Below are positions 33,584-42,836 of a DNA stretch of 64,000 bases, in pieces; positions within the stretch are counted from its first letter, which is position 1; the number at the start of each line of letters is the position of its first letter. The DNA comes from Uranotaenia lowii. Its lineage: Eukaryota; Arthropoda; Insecta; Diptera; Culicidae. The stretch covers positions 241,137,756-241,201,755 of the forward strand of contig NC_073692.1 of the NCBI RefSeq assembly GCF_029784155.1, in the 5' to 3' direction. Position numbers and translations under genes: made by a program. Below the pieces are notes generated by a model that was not told where the DNA came from, did no database searches, and was given only the letters and a program-made list of their open reading frames with translations.

Positions 33584-36500
33584 TTATACAGTTCTTGAAA
33601 CAGTTAAAATTTTTCTCCGGAACACGTTCCTCGAAACATCGAAGTCGAAATGCTCAGAAAAGCGATTGAACGTTTTCAATATGCCGATAAATGCACTGTT
33701 CGCTCCATAGTTGTTGAGACGAATAGGAACATAGAGCTGCAAAAACTGGTTTCTCAATCCTCGGGGGCGCACGCTGAGAGGAATGGCCTCCAGCAAAACG
33801 GGACAGTCAACTCTGGACGTTAAGAGATCAGCAACAACTAGAGCGCGCGTAGCGTTTTTGCGGGCTTGAAGCGTATCTAGGTCTATAAGGCGGCAGCGAT
33901 TCTCATAGCTTGGTAAACGGAACGGGTCTTGCCCGTTCAGATGGCGTAGGGCATACCGCAAGAAGCGACGCTGGATAGCCTCGATTCGTTCAGTCCCATT
34001 CTGGTAGAAAGGGCACCAAACAGCTGAAGCATACTCGAGGATGGAGCGAACTATACAGCAGTAAAGAATTTTCAGGCAATACACGTCTTTGAAGTCTTTG
34101 GCCATGCGAAATAAGAATCCAAGGTTTCTGGATGCTTTGTCGACGATGTAGTTTGTGTGAGTCTTAAAGTCCAGGCGTTGATCGAGAATAACGCCCAGAT
34201 CGTTGATGTGGTCCACCCGAGAAATGATTCCGTCTCCGAGAACGTACTCCGCAATAAGAGGGTGTCGCTTACGTGAGAATGATACGACCGAGCATTTACT
34301 GCGATTCAGGGGCAGGCAATTCATGTCACACCACTGAGCAAACACATGGAACTGCTGCTGCAGGAAATTGGTGTCCTCTTGGCTGTTTATGGTGTGAAAG
34401 AGTTTCAGGTCGTCGGCATATGCAAGTTTTTTGCAGTCAAGGAGCGAGAGTACGTCATTGAAATATATCACGAAAATTAGTGGTCCTAAATGACTTCCTT
34501 GAGGCACACCGGAGCAGGCAAGAAAATAGTTTGAAAAAGAGTCACCAATACGAACGGATAACTTTCGACCTGTTAAGTAACTGTGGAACCAGTGCAGAAG
34601 GGATCCACATAAACCCAGACGTTCCAGCTTTGCGATAGCGATATCGTGGTTCACCTTGTCGAATGCAGCAGAAAGGTCAGTATATATGGCGTCAGTTTGA
34701 GTTTTCCTAGCAAAGCTGTCTTGCATAAAAGATGTGAAGGTGAGTAAGTTAGTAGTCGTGGATCGTTTAGGCATGAACCCGTGTTGATCATTGGAAAGTT
34801 GGTGCTTGAAGAACGAATTAATGGGATCCAAGATAACCAATTCAAACAATTTGGCTATCGCGCATAGAGCTGAAATTCCGCGGTAGTTGTTAACATCTCT
34901 CTTGTCACCCTTCTTGTGAACAGGAAACATGTAGGCTTCCTTCCACAGTGAGGGAAAGATTCCAACATCCAGCCATGATTGGAAAATAAGCCGAATAGGA
35001 AACAGCAAAAGTGGCATAAAACGCTTCAAAAAAGTAGCAGGTATACCATCCGGGCCTATAGATGAAGAGTTTTTCAGCTTAGCTGTCGCTTTCGATATGG
35101 ATGCATCGTCGATTATGATACCGTTAAACGAAGAACCTATAGGCAATATATTTCTCACAGCTCTAGCCAGTTGCTCAGGAGAAATGGATCCAGTTGTAAA
35201 AATGCTAGAGAACTTCTCGGCAAATAGATCACAAATTTCGGGATCAGAGTTCACTGTGTCGCTATTCAGGAACATGTGAGACGGAAGCCCTGATTCTCTT
35301 CGCTGATTTTTCACGTGCTTCCAAAAAGATTTCGGACTGCTTTTGAAATTCTGTTGTAACCGATTAATATAATTCTGGTAGCAACGCTTACTGGCTTTCT
35401 TATAAGCAGAATTCAATTTGCGATATATGTCCTTAGTGTAGAGGGACTTATGCTTGTTGTAGTTGCGTAGTGCGCGCTGCTTGGCCGTCTTAAGTCTCCG
35501 AAGACTTAAAGTAACCCAGGGGGTCCGTAGATTGGTAGCCGTGCTGCGTTTCGGCACATGACGATCGATGATATAATTCAGGATGTTCGCAAACGTCTCC
35601 GCAGCTGCATTGGGATTAGAGAAATCGAGCTCAGCCTCCCAATCCACGGATTGCAGGACGAGGGATATAGCTTCGAAGTCAACGTTCTTAAAATCGTGAT
35701 AGAAGGAAGCGATTTTCTCTTCTGAGCCGTGTATTTTAGTGATATCGAGTGAAATCACTAAGGCTGGATGATGCGGGACAGTTTTAACAAGAGGAGCAGG
35801 AGCAGATTCAATCGCCGGATTCTTGATCCCTTCGTTCACGAAGCAGAGATCAAGCATACGGCCGTTTTCGTTTTCAATTTTGTTGATCTGTCGAAGAGTC
35901 GCGGTACTCAAGGAGTCTAGGAAGATGTTGGAGGATGCCGAGAATAAAGAACGAGCAGGATCCGGAAATAAAAAGCCGCTTGGGGAGGAGCACCACTTCA
36001 AACCAGGTAGATTGAAGTCACCGATGATGAGTATGTCGTCTGCCGGAGAGCAAATCGAGCTTACTTTAGAGAGGCAGAGCGAAAAAGATTCAGCTAAAGC
36101 CAAGTCTCCAGAACGGTCAGGGGGCACGTACACTACGCACAAGTAGAGTTTCCGATCTCCGAAATCAATACGAATCCAAACAAGTTCTAAATTGTCCCAG
36201 GAATCGTCTTCAATCGGCTGAGCTGGAAACGTAGATTTTACGGCAAGTAACACTCCACCACCAGTAGACTTTTTGCTGTTACGAGGACTACGGTCGCAAC
36301 GGAACAATGCGTAATCTGGGCCGATAATCTGACTAGAGAGGGTCCGGTCGTTGAGCCAGGTTTCGGTGAAGGCAATGACGTCGTAGCAGGAACACGAAGT
36401 CGCCAACAAGTAGTCAATCAAACAACTATTAACACCACCGACGTTCTGGTAAAAAATGTTGAAGGGTTCGGGCGATTCCAACGTAGCGCGGGATCGATGA

Positions 36501-37009
36501 TCACTGGAAAGGTAAATTCCATCACGCGGGGAAAAACACTTAGTAATATCATACTTGCCAGAAAGCGTTGGCTGGAGAACCCCTTCGCCACAGACGAACT
36601 CAGGGCCGGGACGACTGATGACGCTGGCAGGAAACAGCGCGACTGAGTCGAAGGGCTCAGGGGTCTCCGTAATTCCTAGTTCGTTGCGTCCCGGTGCTGG
36701 GGGCCCGGAAGTAGTCGTATGATTAACAAGGTTCGGAAGATCTAGCGGGATGCATCTGTGGTGGAATGGAAACAGGATACGCGAATGGCAAGTTCTAGAC
36801 ATAAACTGGCACTTGCCTGTAAAAGAGGCCTGGAGAACCCCGTCACCTCCAACGAACTCAGGGCCAGGACGACTGATGACGCAGGCAGGAAACAGCGCGA
36901 CTGAGTCGAAGGGCTCCGGGGTCTCCAAAAGGCTCGAGTCGATGCGTCCTGGTGTTGAAACCCAAGTAGAGGCAGGTGAAGTAACGGGCGGGACATGTTG
37001 ATAGCGCAT
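33584..37009 (-). CDS. ORF2: endonuclease and reverse transcriptase
   Basis: About 1141 residues from the first in-frame ATG at 37009; the frame stays open back to a TTG at 37060. The first ~180 residues are two copies of a repeated module (PEPFDSVALFPA.VISRPGPEFV). The endonuclease follows with NIFYQNVGGVNS, FTETWL, GGGVLLAV and LIIGDFNLPGLKW; the usual SDH motif reads PHHPALVI. The reverse transcriptase shows NNYRGISAL, the aspartate in TDLSAAFDKVNHD, SGVPQGSHLGPL and the catalytic YADD near residue 864-867. The C-terminus has the LLYCCIVRSILEY...PF and QRRFLRY blocks usual in CR1 and jockey proteins. There is no RNase H. Initiation is unclear because a third upstream module carries an in-frame stop. 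Enzymatic motifs are otherwise intact. Confidence 0.88.
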   Translation of the reverse strand: MRYQHVPPVTSPASTWVSTPGRIDSSLLETPEPFDSVALFPACVISRPGPEFVGGDGVLQASFTGKCQFMSRTCHSRILFPFHHRCIPLDLPNLVNHTTTSGPPAPGRNELGITETPEPFDSVALFPASVISRPGPEFVCGEGVLQPTLSGKYDITKCFSPRDGIYLSSDHRSRATLESPEPFNIFYQNVGGVNSCLIDYLLATSCSCYDVIAFTETWLNDRTLSSQIIGPDYALFRCDRSPRNSKKSTGGGVLLAVKSTFPAQPIEDDSWDNLELVWIRIDFGDRKLYLCVVYVPPDRSGDLALAESFSLCLSKVSSICSPADDILIIGDFNLPGLKWCSSPSGFLFPDPARSLFSASSNIFLDSLSTATLRQINKIENENGRMLDLCFVNEGIKNPAIESAPAPLVKTVPHHPALVISLDITKIHGSEEKIASFYHDFKNVDFEAISLVLQSVDWEAELDFSNPNAAAETFANILNYIIDRHVPKRSTATNLRTPWVTLSLRRLKTAKQRALRNYNKHKSLYTKDIYRKLNSAYKKASKRCYQNYINRLQQNFKSSPKSFWKHVKNQRRESGLPSHMFLNSDTVNSDPEICDLFAEKFSSIFTTGSISPEQLARAVRNILPIGSSFNGIIIDDASISKATAKLKNSSSIGPDGIPATFLKRFMPLLLFPIRLIFQSWLDVGIFPSLWKEAYMFPVHKKGDKRDVNNYRGISALCAIAKLFELVILDPINSFFKHQLSNDQHGFMPKRSTTTNLLTFTSFMQDSFARKTQTDAIYTDLSAAFDKVNHDIAIAKLERLGLCGSLLHWFHSYLTGRKLSVRIGDSFSNYFLACSGVPQGSHLGPLIFVIYFNDVLSLLDCKKLAYADDLKLFHTINSQEDTNFLQQQFHVFAQWCDMNCLPLNRSKCSVVSFSRKRHPLIAEYVLGDGIISRVDHINDLGVILDQRLDFKTHTNYIVDKASRNLGFLFRMAKDFKDVYCLKILYCCIVRSILEYASAVWCPFYQNGTERIEAIQRRFLRYALRHLNGQDPFRLPSYENRCRLIDLDTLQARKNATRALVVADLLTSRVDCPVLLEAIPLSVRPRGLRNQFLQLYVPIRLNNYGANSAFIGILKTFNRFSEHFDFDVSRNVFRRKILTVSRTV

Positions 37010-37240
37010 GCAGGATCTGTGGCTAGGTGAAACTTCATCACACAAGGAAAAAGTTATCAAACGAGATGAATACTTGCCTGAAGATGCAGGCTGGAGAACC
37101 TCGTCGCCGCAGTCGAACTCAGGGCTGGGACGACTGATGACGCTGGCTGGAAGCTGCGCGACTTAGTCGAGGGGCTCAGAGGTCTCCCAAGTGCCTAGTT
37201 CGTTGCGTCCCAGTGTAGAAACCCAACAAGTAGTAGCTAG
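36571..37240 (-). repeat. Three tandem ~260-bp modules between ORF1 and ORF2
   Basis: Segments starting CTGGAGAACC at about 36571, 36831 and 37090 repeat at 260- and 259-bp spacing, each continuing through GGACGACTGATGACGC and a TCGAAGGGCTC-like block. The two nearest ORF2 are read in frame as protein repeats. The outermost carries TAA where the others have TCA. The start of the endonuclease (ESPEPFNIFYQN) resembles the module start, so the array probably grew by duplication of the ORF2 N-terminus. Confidence 0.8.
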
Positions 37241-37359
37241 TCCTTTCTGAACCGGTGAAGCTTCGCAATACTATCTTAAAAGAGCTGAGGTCTCATCGTC
37301 GTTATCAGCTGAAGTGGGAGCCACATGATTCCCATGATCCTCGAAGGCACTAGATGAGA

Positions 37360-38274
37360 CTACCTCAAGGAAACTGGTCCGATCGTGGGCGTAATTGGCA
37401 CTACATTCGGGGTAGTAGGTTCCCCAACCGACCGAATGCGTTGAACAGATGGTGCAGGAGTCAGAGGCCGTCGGCTGTAGTTTTTTGGCTGGTCCACAAA
37501 TTCACGAAAGAGTATTCCAGAAGGCCAGGTCATGGGACTCAAGGCGATATTTTTGTGCACTGGGTCCAGTCCGATTTTGAATGAAACATATCTCCTAGTG
37601 GAGCCGTCAACGCCTTTGGGAAGCAATCGTTTCACCTCTACCGGCATGGTTGAATACAGGCAGCGAGAAACTATGGTTTCAACGTCTGCGTTCGTGATCT
37701 GGGGCTGAAGACCAGCTAAATACAGCCAGAACTTGGGTGTAGGGGGTGGAAGTACGATAAACGGGACTGAAAGGTCACTAAGGTCAACGGAATTTGTACC
37801 AGTCATCGTTGAAGAAACCTGCGATATTCCATCATTCCCGCGACGACGCTTGAAGTTCGGTAACGGGAATGTTTGAGGAGTTCCATTCAATGGAGGAAAA
37901 GCGTACGAAGTTGTAGGTGCATTATGAGTCAGAGCCATATCGTCGACTTTTTTGGACAGTAAGTCAAGCTGGTGAGTAAGCTTTTCGAGGACATTACCAG
38001 GGTAGTCGCTTTTAGCAGTAGGATTACCATCCGTTAAACAGAGATCATCGATATAACGGCAAATGCTTCGCCCGTTGAGTTCCGTACGACAAGGAGTACA
38101 AATAAAAATCAGCTTACCCTGCGTAAACAGTTCCCTATTGAGACGGATATTGAATCCACAACACTGCTGACTAATGTGGAAAAAATTGCCACAAAAACCA
38201 CATCCGATCGGCTCTAGGTCGTTTATCACCAATTGGCACTCTCCACACTGCTTTTTCTCCTTTGTGTTGGCCAT
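37360..38274 (-). CDS. ORF1: PHD-like zinc-finger protein of the CR1-like element
   Basis: The 304-residue product starts with ATG at 38274 (MANTKEKKQCGEC); an upstream GTG would also be in frame but is less likely. Residues about 9-60 form a Cys/His array CGEC..CGFCGNFFH..CC..CTPC resembling the PHD fingers of CR1-clade ORF1 proteins. A coiled-coil-like segment (LEKLTHQLDLLSKKVDDM) follows near residue 115. The C-terminal half contains PKFWLYLAGLQPQITNADVE and an RYVSFKIGL stretch, reminiscent of an RRM-like domain. Such proteins are thought to bind element RNA. The last residues are VPITPTIGPVSLR. The frame is intact; the RRM-like call is inference. Confidence 0.8.
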   Translation of the reverse strand: MANTKEKKQCGECQLVINDLEPIGCGFCGNFFHISQQCCGFNIRLNRELFTQGKLIFICTPCRTELNGRSICRYIDDLCLTDGNPTAKSDYPGNVLEKLTHQLDLLSKKVDDMALTHNAPTTSYAFPPLNGTPQTFPLPNFKRRRGNDGISQVSSTMTGTNSVDLSDLSVPFIVLPPPTPKFWLYLAGLQPQITNADVETIVSRCLYSTMPVEVKRLLPKGVDGSTRRYVSFKIGLDPVHKNIALSPMTWPSGILFREFVDQPKNYSRRPLTPAPSVQRIRSVGEPTTPNVVPITPTIGPVSLR

Positions 38275-39204
38275 AACGTCGATACTAAGCAAATTCGAAC
38301 AAATTCCGAAAGTCTTCGCAAGCACGAAATTTTAACAGCAATAGACGATAACACAACTTCGCATTGAATAACCTGGTCGAATAACGTACCGCTTTCGTAC
38401 ACCGTGCGAAGCGAAACACAACAAAAACAAACCGAACAACACAACTTGTCGCGCGAACGAAAAATGTTCTGGTGATTTTCGTGTCGGAAAAACGTTTTCC
38501 GGAGGAAACTCCGCTTTCCACTTGTTTTCGAGTTAGTGATCTTCGGTGTAAACAGCACAAGGACGAACGAGGCACAGAATTTCGACGAAAAAACGGTCAA
38601 TAAAATTGAAGACGGTAAGTACACTTATCAGCGATGGCGCGCGGTTGTAACTGTAATTTTGAAGTATCAAGTGAATTCGATACTTATATCGACTTTTTTA
38701 TTAGTCTTTTTCCAAAATATTTAAACATATGACTGAGAATAAACATCAAAAAACACTTTTGGCCAACTTTTTGTTCTATATACTCCTTTGTGAGCCGTCC
38801 TGATTTTTCAAAATCGTTAGAATTGTCCTGATTTTTGAAAAAGGCTCTTAAAATGTTCTGATTTATCCTGATTTAAAAAAAAATATTTAAATTATAACTA
38901 AATTTATATAGTTAAATGATAAGAACATCAAAAAAACCTTTTATAAAAAAGTTAACAATTTTAACCGATGATGATCTTTGGTTCAAATGATAAATGGTGT
39001 TTTTCGATATCAACTGCAGGCCAGCCAAGGTTCTTCTCGCTTCAGTTGCATAACATGAGACGTCTTCAGCACCTGGATTTCGCCTTTAGTTATGCAATCA
39101 AAGCAGAGCTGCATGTTATTTTCGTCAATTAAGTAGGGTCCTGAAAAATCCTTATTTTTTCATCGCGGTGTCCTGATTTTAAACAAAACCACCTGGCACC
39201 TCTG

Positions 39205-39212
39205 CTTCAGGG
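39205..39212 (+). repeat. 8-bp target-site duplication CTTCAGGG, right copy
   Basis: Pairs with 32132-32139. Confidence 0.85.
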
Positions 39213-39229
39213 TCAAAAATAAGATGGTA

Positions 39230-39436
39230 ATGATTTTCCATAAAAGTTGGGTACAGGGTTCCAGGTGTTTTCGTCAAAAATCAGGACAATGCAAAGCAAT
39301 GAATCAGGAGTTTTCAGGGCCCCTCTTGATTCACGGAAATCACAAGCAGCTCTTCTTAGATTGCATAAATAAAAGCGAAATACAGGTGCTGCAAATGCCT
39401 TGGTTTATGCAATAGATTTAAGCAGTTTCTTGGTTG
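39230..39436. repeat. Fragment of a hAT-like repeat family
   Basis: The block CAGCTCTTCTTAGATTGC and its surroundings (about 39310-39420) recur at 47770-47850, and the inverse of related sequence is found at 39010-39150. It is a piece of the CCAGGTG/TCCTGATTTT family. No ends are definable. Confidence 0.5.
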
Positions 39437-39441
39437 GCCTG
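39437..39441 (+). repeat. 5-bp target-site duplication GCCTG, left copy
   Basis: Repeated at 44189-44193, directly outside the 3' LTR. Confidence 0.85.
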
Positions 39442-39695
39442 TGTGTGGCGGTATATTTCTACGACTTCAGTAATGTGTACATATCTTCAGCGATTACACT
39501 ATAATCCTACATCGACATCGATTATCCCCTCGTACATACGTCAACACACATCCTCTCGCCGTCCCCTTCTATCGCCCGCGTCGGAAACGACCTCTCGCTC
39601 GCTCGACAGGGCATAGGAACAGCTCCCGACGAACATCGGCATAAATGGCCAGGTAAGACCCTCCGCGCCCTCACTAGTCCAGACCGGACCGCACA
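39442..39695 (+). repeat. 5' LTR, 254 bp
   Basis: It starts TGTGTGGCGG and ends CCGCACA, and matches the 3' LTR base for base by eye. Near its end it contains CCAG|GTAAGA (39650-39658), a strong splice-donor match that would sit early in the transcript. Confidence 0.95.
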
Positions 39696-39697
39696 TT

Positions 39698-39712
39698 TGG
39701 CGATCCTGCTAG
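39698..39712 (+). promoter_or_regulatory. Primer-binding site candidate
   Basis: TGGCGATCCTGCTAG begins two bases after the 5' LTR. tRNA 3' ends (CCA) pair with TGG at such sites. The donor tRNA is not assigned; TGGCGA starts are seen for tRNA-Arg-type sites but this is inference. Confidence 0.6.
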
Positions 39713-40062
39713 TAATTATTAAAATCGATTTTTATAAAAAGTGGAGAACCTAGGAAATCTGAAAGTATTCGGATGCTGAAGCGCCATTTTGAATTAAAGA
39801 TGCGTTGTTGATAATTTTCCCGGAACGATCCCCCGGTGTGATGCATATTTTTTTTATGAGTGAACAAAATAAAAAAAAAAGGTCGACAAAACGAAAAGAA
39901 ACTGGTTAAAGGTAAGATAGGGTTAATACGGTAATATTGATGTCGAGAATTCTGATAGTTGAAATACCATAGTCAGTGGAAATAGTTGAAAAAATTCTGG
40001 TTGCGAGGCAATTTTAGTTTTTAACCGTAGAGCGCAGCGAATTGTGCAATATGTTGCGGTAC

Positions 40063-40648
40063 CTGACGCGATGAGGACTTCCGTCAGCGGAAATGACAAA
40101 AAAAGTTGAGTTGACGCGATGAGGACTTCCGTCAGCCGAAAGATATTAAAGCGTTTAGGCGAGATGAGGACTTCCGCCTGGTGAATCGTAGAACTTGAGA
40201 ATATCTGACGCGATGAGGACTTCCGTCAGTTCAAGTATGTTGAAGCGTTTTGGCGAGATGAGGACTTCCGCCTGTTTAGTTGAGAAACTTGATAATATCT
40301 GACGCGATGAGGACTTCCGTCAGTCGAAAGATGTTGAAGCGTTTAGGCGAGATGAGGACTTCCGCCTGGTTAGTTGAGAAACTTGGTAATCTCTTACGCG
40401 ATGAGGACTTCCGTCAGCCGAGAGATGTTGAAGCGTTTTGGCGAGATGAGGACTTCCGCCTGTTTAGTTGAGAAACTTGATAATAACTGGCGCGATGAGG
40501 ACTTCCGTCAGCCGAAGAATGATAAAGCGTTCAGGCGAGATGAGGACTTCCGCCTGATTGGACGAGAAACTTGAGAATATCTGACGAGATGAGAATTTCC
40601 GTCAGTTCAAAAATGTTGAAGCGCTTGGCGAGATGAGCTATTCCGCCT
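40063..40648 (+). repeat. 94-bp tandem array of alternating hairpins with near-invariant loops
   Basis: Type A hairpins begin at 40063, 40111, 40205, 40299, 40393, 40487 and 40581; type B at 40157, 40251, 40345, 40439, 40533 and 40626. From 40111 onward each type recurs at exactly 94 bp (93 for the last B). Type A has stem CTGACG/CGTCAG around the loop CGATGAGGACTTC; type B has AGGCG/CGCCT around AGATGAGGACTTC. Stem changes are often paired or wobble: TTGACG at 40111, CTGGCG at 40487, and CAGGCG/CGCCTG at 40532. Exceptions are a mismatch at 40393 and T for A at the outer pair of three B stems. Spacers carry AGTT-GAGA-AACT, a possible GNRA-loop hairpin. Degenerate units continue to about 40921. 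Confidence 0.9.
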
Positions 40649-40925
40649 GGTTATCGATTTTCGACTTGTTATGACACGGCGTGAACTTCCGCAAAACGGA
40701 GTTGAAGCTATTCGGCGTGTCGTGGACTTCCGCCTGACATGTTGAAAGCTCCCAAATGTCTGACGAGATACGAACTTTTTCGTCTGTGAAACAAAATGCT
40801 TATGTGGTCGGTTAAGTAGAAACTTTAAAAATAACTTGCAGAAAGAGTCAGCGTTTTTGTATTTTTCCGCATTATACATTAAGACTTGGAAAGTGCCTGA
40901 CACAAGCTGGACTTGCGTTAGCTGA
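40649..40925 (+). repeat. Degenerate continuation of the hairpin array
   Basis: Motifs GGCG...TGGACTTC...CGCC (about 40714-40734), GACGA...TCGTC (about 40762-40785) and CTGAC...GGACTTGC...GTTAG (40897-40921) keep pairing ends and part of the GGACTT loop core, but the 94-bp spacing is lost. Confidence 0.55.
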
Positions 40926-41888
40926 AGGGACTAAAACTGACCTGCAGTATGTGAATTTTCATCTAGAGACATGCCTATTGGAATAACTTCAGTAAGATCA
41001 GTTAAACGAACGTACATTAATGTATATGTATGTTGAAGAATGCCTACTAAGAAAGTTTCAATTTAGTTTGAGAAGATTTGATTCCCTGCTCCGCAGAAAC
41101 GAGTACGAATATGAAGTTCTAAGTTACTAAGTTATTGCTTGATTATATGGTGTGAGAAATATTTGAAAGCTAACGTTCAATAGGATTGCAAATTTGGTAT
41201 TATGTAGAACTCCGTTATAAATATTTAAAATATAGCACTCAATAAGTTTTCGAATAACTGCATAAGCAAAATATGAATTTTATCAAACGCTATTTAACAT
41301 TATCGCTTACTTGAGAATTATTTTAATGAGAAAATTACTGTCGTTTCTTACTCTAACTGCTTTGATATTTTTTGGAGCGAGCCTTAGAGTACTACGAACG
41401 ATTACTAAAAAAAATGGATCAGATTGCCTGATTAACAAATCTACTGCTTCCGGTTTAACTTGGTAACGAAAAAGAGCAATGACCAACTTCAGCTTATCAA
41501 AACGAATTCTAAAGTATAAACAAGACGTAACGCACAGTTATACTGGTTATACTGCTATGCTACTGATTTCAAATATTTACCGAAAAAGCCTAAATGAAAT
41601 TATATATCGTTTTACATTCACACGTTTCATCCAGATAAATGCTGACTAGTTTTTACGCGATTTGGTATGCGTTCTAGACAACTCCGGGCACGGTTAAATC
41701 TGTTAAAACCTCTGATATAATCCAGACTGCAATCTCTTAAATGTTTCAAACCAATTATACCACAATTAAAGCAGTGGTTGGAGCAGAAATCTAAAAAAAA
41801 TGAATCCGTATTAATAAGCAATTATAAGTTATTTTTGGGAATGGTATATTGTTAGGGATTAGTTAAATCGTCATCTGGTTGGTTTTGG
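40926..41888. other. LTR-element interior, AT-rich, no coding seen
   Basis: No gag-pol motif or repeat is recognisable in this part of the interior. Confidence 0.5.
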
Positions 41889-42398
41889 CTAGCTACGGTG
41901 CACAGCGGAAGATGTTGATTCGGACATCCAGCCGATGTGGTTAATCTGTGAAAAAGGAGTTGATTCGGTGCACAGATTGATTGAAAGCAGCAGAAACAGC
42001 TTTACGATTTTCTGGTTGATAATCCCTGCCAATTCTGCGACCTCCGACGACACATGTAGAATATTCTTTATCAGCCAGATACATGCGACGATGGACTGCA
42101 TCCTTTCAGCAACAACAGGCAATTGTCGCATAGTTCTCTTCGCCGTCGTAATTCACTAGCGTTAGGATTGTTTGCTTTTTCGGAATCACTTAGTAACTAG
42201 AATGGCATCCACCGGTGAGATAAGGTATATGGGTGGTCTCGCAGCTTGTCCCTCCTTGTTTGCTACAGGCTTTTGATGATAGCGTATTACAATTTTGAGC
42301 CGCAGATGAATACGCATAGTTTCGTAAAAACGCTGCTTCAGATTCTGATTCGAATTGCGGGTTGCAGTCAGCCGAAGCAGGATGTCTTCCGATGACAT
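41889..42398 (-). other. Possible captured coding sequence in the LTR element (uncertain)
   Basis: Two minus-strand frames lie in a less AT-rich block: 42398-42186 from an ATG (MSSEDILLRLTATRNSNQNL) and 42131-41889 (MRQLPVVAERMQSIVACIWL). They are separated by about 55 bases, which would suit a short intron, but I could not find a clean donor and acceptor joining them. The composition is more protein-like than elsewhere in the interior. Neither matches a family I know. This could equally be chance. Confidence 0.2.
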
Positions 42399-42628
42399 TC
42401 GTTGTTTATTTTTTTTTCTAATGACACTTCACACGCCACAAATTGTTTCACACTCTAACTTTTGGCTACCCCTTAAAGGCGTAAAATTGACCCGTTATTG
42501 AGAACCCCCATGATCTGTCAAATAACGGGTCATTATATCGGATCAATATTACCCCTTATTTTAAAAGGCTCGATTCCCTTCAAAAGGGGTAGTTTTAGAT
42601 GCGTTACATTAAAAGCGTTGAATTCGGC

Positions 42629-42770
42629 ATGATGAGAGATGTTGTGGTAAGCTGTAAAAATTTGAATTGGTTTCTTTTCGAATTCATATTCATTCATTTT
42701 ATTTCAGCAGCACAGCAAAGTTCCGGACGAGCCAGAACTTAACATGAGAACACGCACCGAGGCGATCTAA
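42629..42770 (+). CDS. Predicted spliced 26-codon reading frame in the TIR element
   Basis: ATG at 42629 opens six codons (MMRDVV) to a donor GTG|GTAAGC at 42647. After removal of 42647-42707 (61 bp, acceptor TTTATTTCAG) the frame continues QHSKVPDEPELNMRTRTEAI to TAA at 42768-42770. The splice is phase 0 and keeps the frame. A second intron, 42779-42836 (58 bp, AAG|GTAAGA to CTTTCAG|G), follows the stop. An AAATAAAA lies near 42965. The product is unknown; it may be a captured host fragment or a non-coding spliced leader. Confidence 0.35.
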
Positions 42771-42778
42771 AATTGAAG

Positions 42779-42836
42779 GTAAGATTGATGGTTAATGTTT
42801 TCTTTACTTAAAATCTAATCTTTTGCTTTCTTTCAG
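42779..42836 (+). other. Apparent 58-bp intron
   Basis: The donor AAG|GTAAGA, a CTAAT branch-like motif 20 bases from the end, a pyrimidine tract and TTTCAG|G make a complete small intron on the same strand as the 42647-42707 intron. Confidence 0.5.

Larger units (their letters stand above)
33465..38625 (-). mobile_element. CR1-like non-LTR retrotransposon (T1/Q-type)
   Basis: On the minus strand the order is a 5' leader, an ORF1 with a PHD-like finger, a tandem-repeat region, and an ORF2 with endonuclease and reverse transcriptase but no RNase H. The 3' end (plus 33465-33492) consists of tandem copies of AATAAAC rather than poly(A), as expected for the CR1 clade, which ends in short tandem repeats. 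A PHD-type ORF1 is also typical of CR1-clade elements. The 5' end near 38625 is approximate and the target duplication is uncertain. Confidence 0.8.
32140..39204. mobile_element. Non-autonomous hAT-type element hosting a CR1-like retrotransposon
   Basis: Termini CAGGGGTGTCAGGTG and inverse CAGAGGTGCCAGGTG are bounded by the exact 8-bp duplication CTTCAGGG. CAG...GTG-type ends with 8-bp duplications are hallmarks of hAT. TCCTGATTTTT motifs recur inside both ends (32155-32185, 38797-38880, 39160-39180). No hAT transposase is visible. About 5.1 kb of the length is the later CR1-like insertion; the remaining hAT part is about 1.9 kb. Related fragments occur at 39230-39420 and 47690-47850. Confidence 0.8.

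Noticed and set aside
37360..38274. PHD-finger host regulator
   Set aside because: It sits just upstream of a same-strand reverse transcriptase, and its domain layout is that of CR1-clade ORF1.
40063..40648. CRISPR array
   Set aside because: Repeats are hairpins at regular spacing, but the spacers are themselves repeated, the setting is a eukaryotic LTR element, and no cas gene exists.
40063..40648. Hammerhead ribozymes, suggested by GATGAG in each loop
   Set aside because: The conserved CUGAUGAG core, the GAAA arm and a cleavage-site stem are not arranged as a three-helix junction in any unit.
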